From Paraphysoderma sedebokerense (lineage: Eukaryota > Blastocladiomycota > Physodermatomycetes > Physodermatales > Physodermataceae): a DNA stretch of 64,000 bases. Below, in pieces: positions 11,804 through 28,646 of this stretch. Under the pieces are notes generated by a model. That model was not told the DNA's origin and did not search any database. It was given only the letters and a program-made list of their open reading frames with translations. The DNA lies in contig JAHLJZ010000019.1 of the NCBI GenBank assembly GCA_025602915.1, positions 62,001 through 126,000 on the forward strand, written 5' to 3'. The position numbers and the translations under genes are program-made. Every line of letters starts with the position of its first letter. Within the stretch, counting starts at the first letter, position 1.

Positions 11804-12273
11804 GATCGGATGAATTCAAATAGTAGCAGATTGCTATGAAAGCGCTTTAGCGTCAGGTAACCGCACTGGTGGATAATTCCGATGGAACGACGATTTGTTA
11901 ACTCAGTTGAGACGGAAATGAAGATTAGCTTACGACAATATGGATATCATTATTGGCTATGAGTGATGTGGCATGTAAGAGTTTTCTCCGGAATAGTTGG
12001 ATATCGGCATTCTCGTTGAAGAATAAAGTATTGTCTAACGGTGCTTGAGAAGTTCCTCCGGCGCCAAGGTAGGTGGAACAGTAACACTGGAAATTCCGAT
12101 CAAATGCTTTACCCAAATGAAGACAACTGTTGAGAATGAATGAGTAATTTTAATTACTTGTCAGTTTTATACAGTTTTTGAAACATATATACAAATTAGT
12201 ATTATGGTTGCCATTATTAGTATTGAACATGGAACTAATCCCTGCGTTTATGTCCGACACCGGCATTATCAAG

Positions 12274-12927
12274 TTATACCATTAACATTCCTAATAACAC
12301 CGCAACGGCAGCAATGATATGTCCTCCATTGTGTGAAAGCGAAAAGCCGGCATTCTTTTTATCTGAGGATTTAGTAGTGCCGCCCGCGGTTGCAGTGTTG
12401 GTTGACACGACCACAGCGAGTTCTCCGACCTTAGCGCCTGAAAACCCTAATTTTCCTTCATCGGCCTCCAACTCAGTTTTCATTATCGCCCACGATCCAC
12501 TAGCATCTAACAGAGCGAGGTTAAGATTTTGAACGATGCCATTAGGAGCCTGGGAGACCTCTTTCGAGTCTTTATACTCAAATTCAAGAATAATTTTGTA
12601 AGCAGGATTCGTAACCGGTTGGGCGAGTGTCACGTCATAAGTGAATGGTAAGAACAATTTGTAACCAGGAAGGTTGAAAGGATTCTTTGGTGTGTTTAAT
12701 TTTTTTACAGTTAAATTGTTTGCTGGGCCCAAGTAGTCAATTTCGATGTGTTCGGCTTCGAAGTTAATGTCGATCCAAGTAGTAGCATTAGGCGCATTGA
12801 GTGGAATCACTTGATTAACGGTTCCAGGAGTTTTAATTTTTGAGAATCTGGGATCGTCATCTTCACCACAGTAAATGACGGTTGGGGCCAAAATCAGAGT
12901 GAGGTAGAGTAAATGTTGAATATGCAT
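12274..12927 (-). CDS. GPI-anchored secreted/surface protein, single exon
   Basis: A 217-residue intronless protein. It starts MHIQHLLYLTLILAP, a signal peptide with a likely cleavage after the Cys-Gly at about residue 20. The mature part holds several Asn-X-Ser/Thr sites (NATT, NLTV) and alternating hydrophobic strands, which suggests an all-beta domain. It then has a Thr/Ser/Gly-rich stretch and a C-terminal hydrophobic tail (HIIAAVAVLLGMLMV) with no charged residues after it, as expected of a GPI attachment signal. It should sit on the cell surface or wall. The layout resembles fungal Ser/Thr-rich GPI-anchored proteins of the Kre9/Knh1 type, but I cannot assign it to that family. A TATA box lies about 80 nt upstream. 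Confidence 0.75.
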   Translation of the reverse strand: MHIQHLLYLTLILAPTVIYCGEDDDPRFSKIKTPGTVNQVIPLNAPNATTWIDINFEAEHIEIDYLGPANNLTVKKLNTPKNPFNLPGYKLFLPFTYDVTLAQPVTNPAYKIILEFEYKDSKEVSQAPNGIVQNLNLALLDASGSWAIMKTELEADEGKLGFSGAKVGELAVVVSTNTATAGGTTKSSDKKNAGFSLSHNGGHIIAAVAVLLGMLMV

Positions 12928-13004
12928 TTTGTACAGGTGAATTTGATCGAAACTGAAGCACTAGAACTCCTAGAAATTGCGAGTATGCTATTAAATGCAC
13001 GCAG

Positions 13005-13013
13005 TATTTTATA
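13005..13013 (-). promoter_or_regulatory. TATA box of the GPI-protein gene
   Basis: The minus strand reads TATAAAATA 78-86 nt before the ATG at 12927. The match to consensus is strong and the position is suitable. Most other start codons in this window lack such an element. Confidence 0.55.
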
Positions 13014-13787
13014 CCAAACTCGGACAATTTATGTTGACATAAATATCCGCGGAATAAAATGGCAATTTATGAGCAAGCCCCAAAATTGGTATGAATTATG
13101 GATGCCGACAATCGAAGGAGTGGCACTCATTGGCATTGGCGCGAGACGACAATAAGAAAATGAACGCGGGTGTTACCCATCTGAGCAGTTTAGATACAAC
13201 CGGACGCCGCGGTAAATAAGTGCAACCTGCAAAGATGAGGTGATTTGTGTCGCCCCGCATGCATCCATCGATCCATTTAGCAACTACTCAGTACAAGAAT
13301 CATTGATAAACTATGTTTGGATTATTCTAGTCATGACAATCTACGGATTTTAACAAAATAGTTTTGTTTTTATTAAGACCAGTTCGTGTGGCTCTTTTGA
13401 ATCCATAGAATGCTCGAGATTCATGATAAATGAAATCCACTATATAATATGCTGCCATTATTGAAATTCCGCAGCTGGAATATTCACACACGATGTAGTT
13501 AATAATTGGCATGAATCGCGGAGTGGAAGTAGCGCAAGGGAACGGTGAAAACCGATTGTCAGCTCGTTGCATGTAATTGCTGTCAATCCCGTCACTACAT
13601 GTCAGGTTCCCGAACATCTAGAGGCTAACGTCAAACTGTGAATAAATTAGAATTTAGTAGAGTGGGCATGCGATAGCATGCGATGGCTCAACATGGAGTA
13701 GGTTATGTCAACAAAGCAATCGGCTAAGATGCCGGATTTAAAATATCATGTGTCACAAGTTGATGTAGTTTATTGAAATTGAAAATT
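13014..13787. other. Intergenic between GPI-protein gene and SLC25 carrier gene
   Basis: About 770 nt. It holds one 96-codon minus-strand frame (13327-13617) with an ATG but no family resemblance, signal peptide or splice support. I treat the stretch as non-coding. Confidence 0.4.
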
Positions 13788-15693
13788 TCACATATATCGA
13801 TCAATATTCATAAAAAATTCGAAAACCATTAACTGGTAGTAATTGAATACTAGTCAGCCTATAACAATTCAAAATTTATTCCAATTAGAAAGTAACTTAC
13901 CGCAGCACCATTTGTAGGGAATGATCGCAGTTGGCAAGGAATGAATCCTGAGGTTTTTTTTATATGTTAGCAAAACTGTGTCATTCACCATAAAATGCAA
14001 GAACCGTTAACCTCGGTAAAATCCTTTGATTCCCTCTATATATAGGAATATATGTTAGCGAATCGTAATCCCACAGTGGTGTAAAAAGAGCTGACAGACC
14101 TTTTTGGTATATCAGTTTCGCAGCAGCTGATATGGAGGGCATCAACTTTGGTTGGACATCTGGCTGCGCCATGATCCGATTTTTTATGACGTCTGAAGAT
14201 AGATAAATTAAAATTTGATAACCCCAAAATACGTTTTAATAAGCCATTACCTGCTGGGAAAGAAACAGCCCAGAACGTATTAGCTGCACAACCGCCGGCG
14301 AAGAAAGGAATAATATCCGAATGCAGCCCCCATCTAGTAAATGTCTGAGTATACCACTATCGAAAAACTTGTTAGCGGATACTTTGCTCAGTTGCCAAGT
14401 GTGGACGATCGAACCTCATAGCTTCCTATAAAGTACATATGTGAGCAAGGATTACTGGAGCTCGCGCATAAGAAATGGCGCGGTCATACCCCATAGTACC
14501 CAGAAAAAGCTCCGAAATAACATTGTAGATGAAAGGCCTTGCCATAGCCCAAAAATGCCATTATTTCGTATCTTTGTGGATTCACACTCAGTTTGTTTTG
14601 ATAATTGAATCGCAGTACTCAAAGCTCGACATACCAGGGATTGGGCACAATGAATCGGGCCTCTATATACAGTTGTTGAAGGGTCATACTGAACTTGCAG
14701 TTTTGCTTTTATCAGTTCAATTGGACAGGCGACCATACTGACTGTCATTCCGGCACCTAACGAAATTGCCATTATCTGTGTGAGTTTGACATATTAATCA
14801 TTCCATCCGCAAATAAAAAAGATACCGATTCCTGCGAGTCCATGTTCGGGTATTGAAAGCTTTGTTTCCGGATGCCTACTCTGTAACAACATTCGCAGAT
14901 TCGATAGGGTGCCCAACATTACACTATCCATAACAGCCCACCCAAATAGTGGTGGGGTCGCCCCTTTGTACAACGCTCGAATTCCTTCCTAGTCAACCCA
15001 AAGGCGCAGGTACAGAGAAAGCAAAATCAATATACTGAAGAGGTGACAGGATGCGATTTTCACCAAACCTTGCGCGTTGTCGACAGAAGACAGTCAAAAG
15101 GACCTTTGAAACGGCCAAAGCCGCCTTCGGTTTGCATCCGCACCTTTCAACAGAGAGCAGAAATCATTAGATACAATATTTCTTCAGAGGGGCTGAAGAC
15201 ACGTTGAATACTTTAACAGTGTCGAACGCTAAATCACAGTCAGTTAAGCTGTACGAGAAGCGGAATAAACGAATTGACTTACGATGTCCTATTGAACGTA
15301 TATTCAATGGTCGATAAGCAGGTACAGAAAGTTATAGAGCGATGTTGGCTGTCATTTCCGTAAACTGAGAGTACTGAAAATCGCTCACCTACTGCCTGAT
15401 AACAAAAGTGGGCGGACAATATTGTTGGAAAAAAATAATTAATATTTAATTGAGGTGCTTGTCAAAGATTAATCTGAAGATATGGATATTGAATGAAAGA
15501 AGCATCTTTTCGATTCTACGCTTACCAACTTTGTACATCCTGATGCAATTCCAGAAACGAATCCCTTGATTCGAGAGGGCGATTGATCTGATTTACCGTT
15601 CTCTACGGAAAATTTAGTTCAAAATTTCATAGAGAATCTAAGTATAGAGTTTTCGATGATTGATTTTGATACAAACAAAAATATACCGGTCAT
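13788..15693 (-). CDS. Mitochondrial carrier family (SLC25) transporter
   Basis: A three-repeat inner-membrane carrier built from about nine short exons. The tiny first exon is ATG ACC G (from 15693), spliced at GTATAT to give MTENGKSDQSPSRIKGFVSGIASG. The three signature motifs are present: (F)DTVKVRMQTEG in repeat 1, CPIELIKAKLQ in repeat 2 and ADVIKNRI in repeat 3. Second halves of the repeats read EGIRALYKGATPP, NGIFGLWQGLSS and EGIKGFYRG. The last exons give FIPCQLRSFPTNGAA and LMVFEFFMNIDRYM before the stop at 13788. The GATPPLFGW and RSFPTN motifs are typical of the amino-acid/carnitine branch, so a cationic amino-acid, ornithine or carnitine-type substrate is likely. The exact substrate cannot be read from sequence. 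Confidence 0.85.
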
Positions 15694-15999
15694 AATATCT
15701 ATTCTCTGTCGGAGAACGTGGCCCTTAACGTCGTGAGTTGATTGCAGATAGTTTGTTTGCGGTATAGGATTCTAAGCTATAAAATTGTAAATTCTAGACG
15801 TCTTTGGTGTAGTGCGATTGTAGTAGTAATAATAAATGGCCTAAAAATAAATACAGAGATTTAAAAACAATTCGGTGAGTGAAACCAATTGAAGTTCGAC
15901 AAAAACAAAAATCCGCTACGATTCGAAATCATCTCAAATCAATCATTCCACAACCGGACAATATTTATCAGATTTTTAAATCTATCATACAGTTTGATC
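15694..15999. promoter_or_regulatory. Divergent promoter region, SLC25 carrier / DXO gene
   Basis: A 306-nt A/T-rich interval separates the two start codons, which point away from each other. No clear TATA box or recurrent motif was seen. It must hold both 5' UTRs. Confidence 0.4.
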
Positions 16000-17806
16000 A
16001 TGGCATCATCACCCAACCTAAAACGGCAGCGCTCAGATTCACCACCGATCTCACCTCAGAAAAAGACTCGACTTTCGCCCCCGCCTTCCTCGGAAGAGCA
16101 GAAGACTTTCACATTTCAGATCGGGACAGTTGATAAATATCAAAGGCAGTGTACAGAGTACAAAAAGCCGCAGGAAATTGGTACATATGACGCATGGCTT
16201 ATCATACCTTTATCATTTATCTTAAATATCTTTTATTGCGTAGGTTGCTTCAGTTTCGACTCCACCCATACATATCACCAGGATGATTCTGAGCTGGTAA
16301 TTTAAATTAAGTCTTATCTGTCTAAGACAGCGATCGTTTCTAAGGCTCTATGAAAATCAATTTTTAGAAATACTACTACCCCCCAGATCTTGCGAAATGT
16401 AATCTATCTGACGGCTACGACTCGTACATATCGAAGGAGGGCGAAGGAATCGATCCATTGGATGCCATGCTAAGATGCCTAATGAATGTGAAGGTGCTAG
16501 GTTGACTTCTTTTGCCTAATCAAGGAATCATCTCTGTATAAGCAATAACGCAATTTCAAACAGAGGACGACGAATTTCGACGAAATGTGGCTGTGGTGAC
16601 CTGGCGGGGGATTATGACGAAAATATTATGTGCCCCGTATTCCAGAGACGATCCTTGGGAGTGTGTATAATCACATCAATTACCATTCAATTGATTTAGT
16701 TTAAATAACTCTATTCCGCTAGGTTAGGTGCCGAACTGTACGATGTACGATTATCTTTTTCGTCGGTGACCACTTATGATTGCTGTTGTTGGACTGCGAA
16801 TTAAGCAGATTGATATGTACTATAGGGTACGATATACATCGAAGAGTATCTCACTCCTAAACGTATCGCTCAAAATTCTCAACAATCTCCGAGGCAGAAA
16901 CTCATGTCGTATTGGGGCTACAAGTTTGAATCCTTATCAACGTTACCGACGAACATACCACCCTCCCAGTTATCGCCAGAGCAAATGAAGACATATCTAG
17001 CGGAACGAAAAAGTAGCGTTGTCAATACAAATATACAGTATTGTTCTGTGGTCAAAACGAAATTGGGGAAACATGGTATTATCGTTGGAGCTGAAGTTGA
17101 TTGCGTGGAAGAGAGTAAGAGCACAGACAAGAAACGATCGGATTGTTACGTGGAGTTGAAAACCAACAAGATGATTATGTCGGATCGTGATGAACGCAAT
17201 TTTGAAAGGTTTATATCTATAATTGTTCTGTCTTCTTTGTCGCGTTCATTAATGATTCATTGATTTTTCAGGTTCAAAATGTTGAGGATATGGGCCCAAT
17301 CATTTCTTGCGGGTATCCCTAAAATTGTTGTTGGATTTCGCGATCCCCACGGGAATGTGAAGTCTGTACAAGAATTCAAAACATTGGAGCTTCCGCGACT
17401 GGTTCGTGGAAAGCCGGACATGTGGGTGCGTTGGTCCCTCCGATTTTCTCTCAAGTTGAAGGCATTGTTACAAATTAATTTGTGATCGTAAAAGGATCCG
17501 ACAGTTTGCTTAAACTTTGCACACGATTTTCTGACGTTCCTGAGACAAGTTATCACCGAATCGAGTTATCAGGTTATAGAGGGAAACCCCCAGCGTCAGA
17601 AGGTGGAATACACTATTTCTTACAATCCGGCTGAGGGTAATCATATTTCAGTTAAAAAGATTATGAAGCCACTAGAAATATCTGCTGACACGGAGAAAGA
17701 GAGAAGCTCAAACAATGAGCAAGAAGATAAGAAACTGATTCAAGAGAGGGGCGAGGGAGTGTTGCCAATATGGTTCAGAGACTATCTGCATGCCGTTCAA
17801 AAGTAG
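16000..17806 (+). CDS. RAI1: DXO/RAI1 decapping nuclease
   Basis: DXO/Rai1 enzymes remove incomplete or non-canonical 5' RNA caps, including NAD caps; in fungi Rai1 also assists the nuclear 5'-3' exonuclease Rat1. The start ATG at 16000 opens a Ser/Pro-rich basic leader (KRQRSDSPP). Conserved blocks follow over several exons: GCFSFDSTHTYHQDD, KYYYPPDLAKCNLSDGYDSY, VVTWRGIMTKILCAPYSRDDPWE, then LMSYWGYKFES, YCSVVKTKLGKHGIIVGAEVDC and YVELKTNK, then WAQSFLAGIPKIVVGFRD. The catalytic metal-binding residues are visible in GAEVDC and in ELK. Length (about 400 residues) is normal. The product is probably nuclear. The C-terminus has a charged tail ending in HAVQK before the stop at 17804-17806. Confidence 0.9.
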
Positions 17807-18121
17807 CGGAATGGCAATATACTTTTATTGTATTATTATGTGTAATGCAACATATGTTATATTTCGAAAAAAATAATATTCATCCATTCATTCCATCCAT
17901 ATTGAACTCAATTAGTGTCAATGAGCATTCGTCCCAACTGACGCAAACACGTCTCGTCTCGGCAAAAGGGCACCGACTCTGCTGATTTCATCCCTTTCCC
18001 AGGACAAATCTCACAGCATCGATTCGTAAGACTGCATTCACTGCACTTTTCTTAGATAGATACATCCATTTATATCAGATAACAGTTATTCCCGTCGGGA
18101 TTAGATTCGAATACTGCCATA

Positions 18122-19345
18122 ATGGTATATACAGAGATTCGTTCTTTTCCACTCAGATTGCGATCCTTGACAAGATTGCCGATGATGTACTAATCAAGAG
18201 CTCCATCCTTAATTCTCGGTTCTCTTTACTTTCTGACCTCAAATGATTGCTGGTTATACTTCCCGACTCTCGAAATCTTCTATCAATGTGTCGCATCTGC
18301 GGCTGAAAATCATGGATCCCCAATTTCTCAACTTCTGCTGACCTGGTACTTCAGTCCAAAGGAATATCAATGAAAGAGGCTCTCAAAGCATGGGTAAGCA
18401 ATTAGTGCTTCGAATATTTCAAATTTTCTATCTGTCCACATTCCTTTCAGAAGCGTTCAATCAGATCAACAACTCCTGAAAGGGTACATTTACTGATGCT
18501 ATGTGGTTCCGTTTTATTGATTTTCTGTGAATCTATAGGAAGAAAAGACAAAAGAGAATCCTGCTGAAGCTAAAGTCATAAAACTGATGATGTGTCTACC
18601 CATGATTCAGAAACTCGATGGATCTTTAGCTACGCTGGCCAAAGTGGAGTAGGTGTTCCCTACGTGATGCGTTTTGATATCAATGCTATTGTGCAGTTTT
18701 CTAACGATATACGCAATTCAACATATGTCTAAAGACGTTTAGCGTTATCTACAAACTTAATCGACAAGATTTCAAATTTGCAAGGACTACGTTGGTATCT
18801 CTATGTTCTCGATCCCGTAATTGTCATGCCTTTTTCAGTATTAATCGGTGTAATTGGGCTGGTGTGTTTGATTAGAGAATCTACGAATTTTATCCCTCGC
18901 TCGCAACAATATTAAAAAAATTGAAGGTCTGGATGCGGTTTCTGAGACCCTCGAAGAGCTATGGATATCTTATAACCAAGTGGAAAAACTGAACGGGATT
19001 GAATGTTGCAAGAAGTTAAAAGTATTGTATGCTAGCAACAACAAGATTAAAGCTTGGGAAGCGATTAATCCTTTGGTAAGTAATTGCGATGTTGATTTAG
19101 AATACAGAATGAGACCGTTCGAGTATGTAATGCTAATATCGCTGTTTTTGCAGAAAGAACTCCCGAATCTCTCGGATCTTCTTTTGGTGGGAAACCCTTT
19201 AGAGGAGAAATGCACTGCTGACGGAACATGGCGCGATACCTGCTCCAAGAACTTTCCTCAATTGAAAGTCCTTGACGGAAAGTTTATTTTCAGAGAGGAA
19301 AATGAGAACAATGGCGGTGCAACGGAAGGTGCACCATCTTCGTAG
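18122..19345 (+). CDS. DNAL1: Axonemal dynein light chain 1 (LC1/DNAL1), LRR protein
   Basis: LC1 binds the motor domain of the outer-arm dynein gamma heavy chain in cilia and flagella, so this gene implies a motile flagellum. The start is inferred: an exon ending in ATG at 18122-18124 (donor GTATAT) joins an exon at 18355 to give M-SKGISMKEALKAW, which aligns residue for residue with animal LC1. Next come EEKTKENPAEAKVIKL, KLDGSLATLAKVE, RLALSTNLIDKISNLQGL, NLRILSLARNNIKKIEGLDAV, TLEELWISYNQVEKLNGI, KLKVLYASNNKI and LLVGNPLEEK. The tail holds KVLDGKFIFREENE. Skipping a 33-nt in-phase candidate exon (about 18451-18483) restores the family sequence. The length (about 195 residues) is typical. 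Confidence 0.93.
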
Positions 19346-20266
19346 ATATATTAGACCTTGATGGCGATGTCATTGAATGTGATGTTGGAAAGTTGGGATT
19401 TGGTTATTGATGTAATTAAGAGCGGAGAAGGTGGTGGAAGCGGAGGATATTAGTCTCATTTTCTTTTTAAAGAGTTGTACATATCGCATTAATAGAAAGC
19501 TACTCTCCATTCCTCTGTGTTCTGTACTGCTGATAAGATCAGATGAAACCAGGCATGTATGTGCACTTTAGAGTATGCATATATAACGTGATGAGTATGC
19601 ATGGCTCGCGAAAAAGTTTATTCACCAGCTCGATTCCCACATCCCCATTTGTGTCGAGATGGTTTACATTCTATCTGCGACTTTATCAGGGAAATATGAG
19701 GATAAAGAGAAAAAACTGTTGATTGTCAACGGACGCATACTCTGAGGACTGAATAACTGTCGACCTGTATACGAGGTATCCCCTGATGGCCTGATCTGTT
19801 TATTCTATGTCGGCATATAGACATAGTACTCGGTGAGAAATCTGGCTTTGAGATTTTTTTGATATGTGAAAGCAGTTTGAAGGTCATCATAATGCAGGGA
19901 GCGAGTTCACATGCCAGTGAACGAATGGGTGAACCATGGGTATATAAGACCTGTCTTGGCATCTTGCTTGCCTCTCACAACTCCACAAACTTCCTTTCGA
20001 AACGCTACACAAACTTCCCCACATTCTCCTTGAAAAGGTTTGTCTTGAACTGTACATTATCATTGAGCATACTTTCTTTTTCGGGGATTCGGAGCTTCGC
20101 TATTTGCCTCGCGATCCATCCTTCCTTCCGATATTTACTCCTTCAATTCTCATGGAGTGTTTGGATGAAGACATTAAGCATTCAAACATTCAACTGACTT
20201 CCAATTCTATTCTGTACCATCTCTCCTGTTCGATACAACCGATACAATATAGCATATAACATCAAA
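19346..20266. other. Intergenic, 3' of LC1 and 5' of the YABBY-like gene
   Basis: About 920 nt, with only frames that lack family resemblance. The last 250 nt are pyrimidine-rich and probably form the promoter and 5' leader of the small downstream gene. No RNA gene or repeat was seen. Confidence 0.4.
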
Positions 20267-20788
20267 ATGCCCAAAGCTGCTTCATCCGGTGCAACCAAGA
20301 AAGAAGGTGGCAAACGCGCCCAAACTCCGTTCAACAAGTTCATGTCCGCTGAACTCAAGAGAGTCAAAGCCGCCACCCCCGGTATTGCTCACAAGGTTTG
20401 TAATTGCTTTCATTCGCTATCCTCAGATTTTTCTTTCGGATGGTTCAATGTTTTGGTTTTACGTGGGAAACAACCGTGACCTGGATGACGCGACTGTGAA
20501 TTGGCATTTACTGTATGCTTGGAGTTCCAGTTAAAACAACAATATGTTTGGAACTCCATGAGGCATATCAAGGAATGACATTCTACTACTAGAAAGCATC
20601 GTGATCATGTCGCTGTTACGACGCTCAAGTCATTTCCTCCTGCTTTGTTATTCCGAATTCAAAACCAATGTCAATGATCGGATGACTAACTGCAACTCTC
20701 CAATCAAATTCTTCGTTTACAGGAAGCATTCAAGAAGGCCGCTCAAAACTGGCATTCTTCCTCCGATAACCCCAAGAACAAGAAGTAA
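20267..20788 (+). CDS. YABBY-like (HMG-box-related) 64-residue protein
   Basis: Two exons: 20267-20395 (43 codons) and 20723-20788, split by a long 327-nt intron (donor GTTTGT, acceptor TTTACAG). The product starts with a basic leader (MPKAASSGATKKEGGKRAQ), followed by TPFNKFMSAELKRVKAATPG, IAHK joined to EAFKKAAQNW, and ends NPKNKK. The pattern (T/S)-x-(F/Y)-N-x-F-(M/I)-x-x-E-(L/I)-x-x-(I/V)-K, then P-x-I-x-H-K/R-E-A-F-x-x-A-A-x-N-W, is the core of the plant YABBY domain, and small fungal proteins share it. It is a likely DNA-binding chromatin protein. The zinc-finger part of plant YABBYs is absent, as expected outside plants. Confidence 0.8.
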
Positions 20789-21380
20789 AGCACAACAGTT
20801 TAACTGTTACTGTTTGACATGTCGATGCATCGACCAATGTATCACCAAAATATATCCTTCCCTTGTTTCCCACGTTCATTCAAGTATAAATTTTGCATTT
20901 CAATCATTCACATGATGCCTTGTTTATAGCTGTTTTATCTGATTTATGTATATGAGAGTATTAGTCTATGTACTCTGGCGAAGGAACTCTGAGCCGGATT
21001 GTCATTGTCTATATATGTATCTGAATCTATCTATTTATCCTGTATTTGAGTGTGAATACATAAAAGTACATATCGAGATATGGGTCAATGCTGCGAAAGA
21101 GAAATCGGGTCGCTTGGGTGTTGTCAGTGTAATAGATTGTTATTTATTGTGTTTTATAATCGGTTTGTAGGCTGTAGCAGTAGCGCCCATGAAGTTTGTC
21201 AATTGTAACTAGCGATAACAATAAAGCTACATTACATATTCTTAGTTGTTGAATCATAATGGAACAATCTGATCTATATACTGCCGGTATTGTGGATTTC
21301 CCGGGGCCGACTTCAAATTTCCGTGATTGGTTTTGCTTGCACTCGCACGCCTTAAAATCTTAATATATCTCCACCGATAC
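20789..21380. other. Intergenic with polyadenylation signal
   Basis: About 590 nt between two plus-strand genes. AATAAA at 21220-21225 is a candidate poly(A) signal, although it is rather far from the stop at 20788. No other feature was recognised. Confidence 0.35.
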
Positions 21381-22228
21381 ATGGCATCCGCCCCTTCAAC
21401 CCCACCATCATCCTATAAGGATTTATACTTGGAACTGCGAAGTCAATATGAGGAGGTGATGAAGGTAAAATGGACATTGTCGGCTGTTATTTCCGCACAA
21501 CGATTGAAAGCTGACCGGGCTTTTACCGTACAAGTTTCGGTTTGAATCATCGCAACAACTTACAGAGCATGAGAATGTCGTGGATGAATTGCAAGAAGAA
21601 ATAAAGTAAATAATTAATGCTCTGTTATTTTGCTTACTTAATACTTAATTCTTGAACCCGGGGGGCAACCCTTTATCTTCGTTTTTAGTTTACCGAGGAC
21701 ATCAACACATGTTTAACTTTCTCTCTCTATTTTTTGAACTCTTGAACTCGAAATAGCAATATGTTAGATCTAATGATGGAGTTGAATCCCTCATTGAAAA
21801 TCAATCAAATCCAGTATGTAATCTTCAGCTGCATCTTGAAGTCCGGCGTGGGTCATTTGTTTTTGCTCTATGCTTTCCTGCACAACAATCATTATCAACA
21901 TATATACGGTTAAATCCTAAATCACATTTTTATTTCTTCAAATGTTTCTAGTGATATTGACATCGATATTGATACACACAACGACCAAACTCTATCAAGC
22001 TCATCAGGCTCGGACCATCTGAATGTAAACGAAAGTCAAGGGAAACAAACTAATGCATTTGTACGGTCGGATGCAAATACGAATGGGGATATGCAGAGCG
22101 AAGGGGAAATAGAGTTGCCAAATTATGTTCAAAAGTTGGCACAAAGGAATAGGGAAAGGCTAAAAAGATCGTGGGAAGAAATGATAGCGCTGGAAAAAGC
22201 GGCCGAAGGTGGGGGATTTCCATTCTGA
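21381..22228 (+). CDS. Small coiled-coil nuclear protein, possibly INO80-subunit Iec3-like
   Basis: Four exons. ATG at 21381 gives MASAPSTPPSSYKDLYLELR, ending EEVMK with donor GTAAAA. The next exon starts LTGLLPYKFRFESSQQ and runs to VVDELQEEIK (donor GTAAAT). A third gives NMLDLMMELNPSLKINQI (donor GTATGT). The last holds acidic DIDIDID, a Ser/Asn-rich linker and a basic helix (KLAQRNRERLKRSWEEM), with the stop at 22226-22228. The arrangement YKxLxxxLR...YEEVMK plus a heptad helix ending LLDLLMELNP resembles the fungal INO80 subunit Iec3, but the match is by pattern only. The first two exons are short and their splice choice is my best fit, not certain. Confidence 0.55.
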
Positions 22229-23349
22229 TAATTTGGCTTCTTTTTAGAGCCAGTTTGTGGCTTAATGAAATCGCATTGTCTGGACTTGGTCTGACTTAAT
22301 ATAATTTGGCAATAGGTAAACCAAATGAATCTGACAATGGATTAAATAAAGTACAGTAATGCAGAAATATAAACTTTACTGGAGACCGCGTAGTCTCCTG
22401 GATTCAGAGTTTGATTTTGTCTGAGAACTTATGAACCAGATTCAGCTTAAACTGCTAACTTTGAGTCTCTACGGATTAAATATTGTCGGACCTACATGTA
22501 TCAGTCTGAGATATGTATTCAGATGTATTCATTCAATTGTTTGGCACATGCGATGCTCAATTGTCAAGGAACTTGTGATTACACTCAAAGAGATCATATG
22601 ACGTACTCTGTTGATTTAGTCAAGTTCAGGTAATATGTGGGTGAATTAGGAGCCTCTCTGACTTTCTGTATCGGTGGCTGTAATTTCTGTCGGATATTTA
22701 TTAAGATTGGCGATAAACCGATGCGGGGCGCCATGGTGTGAACAGCAATTTAATCCTAATACTTCATATCCGAGATGCCGTCACCTGTGCAGAATCTTGT
22801 CCAACGGATATTTGACGGATATATACTTGTCCTCCTCGACATTGCCAAACGCATGATTAGATATTATTGCGGCGAGCCGATGCAATCTCCGATTGTTTGA
22901 ATGAATCTGCACATTGGCGCCCCCGTATCAAATGATGTTAAATCCATGTATTGAACCATCAGCCGCTCCGTGGATGATTCTTTAAATCATGCAAAATACA
23001 TTTTGAAGCCGTTCAGGAATGTTCCACACTTCCATCCTGTTCTTAATTTATGGCGACTAACGGTTGGGTGGCACACCACGCTCGTATCTGCGATTGTGGT
23101 TTGTCGGCAAGTTGGCAACACTCGGATGAGTTTTATCCGTGGAAACAATCAGAGATCTGGTAACCTTTTCCTTGATTACTCATAGCAATTTTAGATGCTA
23201 GTATCATGTCCTATTACTCTTGTTCGTTTTTATTGCCGGCTTTCTTCCCGAAATCATTTGAGACAAATTATCTATCTCCCACGACTCAACTCATTCAGCC
23301 ACCGTTTAAGAACCCCCAATTGTAAATTAACCCCACTGTTCAAGCACAA
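22229..23349. other. Intergenic, nothing recognised
   Basis: About 1.1 kb before the ABC transporter gene. All frames are short and none shows family resemblance. No tRNA, snRNA, repeat or mobile fragment was recognised. It presumably holds the 3' UTR of the coiled-coil gene and the transporter promoter. Confidence 0.4.

Positions 23350-28646
<5,297 letters not shown>

Noticed and set aside
11925-12116. N-terminal exon of the DUSP gene
   Set aside because: An in-frame stop lies between the only acceptor and the DUSP start ATG, with no AG between, so this stretch cannot be joined in frame; it may be 5' UTR or chance.
13327-13617. 96-codon minus-strand frame starting MFGNLTCSDG
   Set aside because: It has a real ATG but no recognisable motif, splice support or neighbour logic; best treated as chance.
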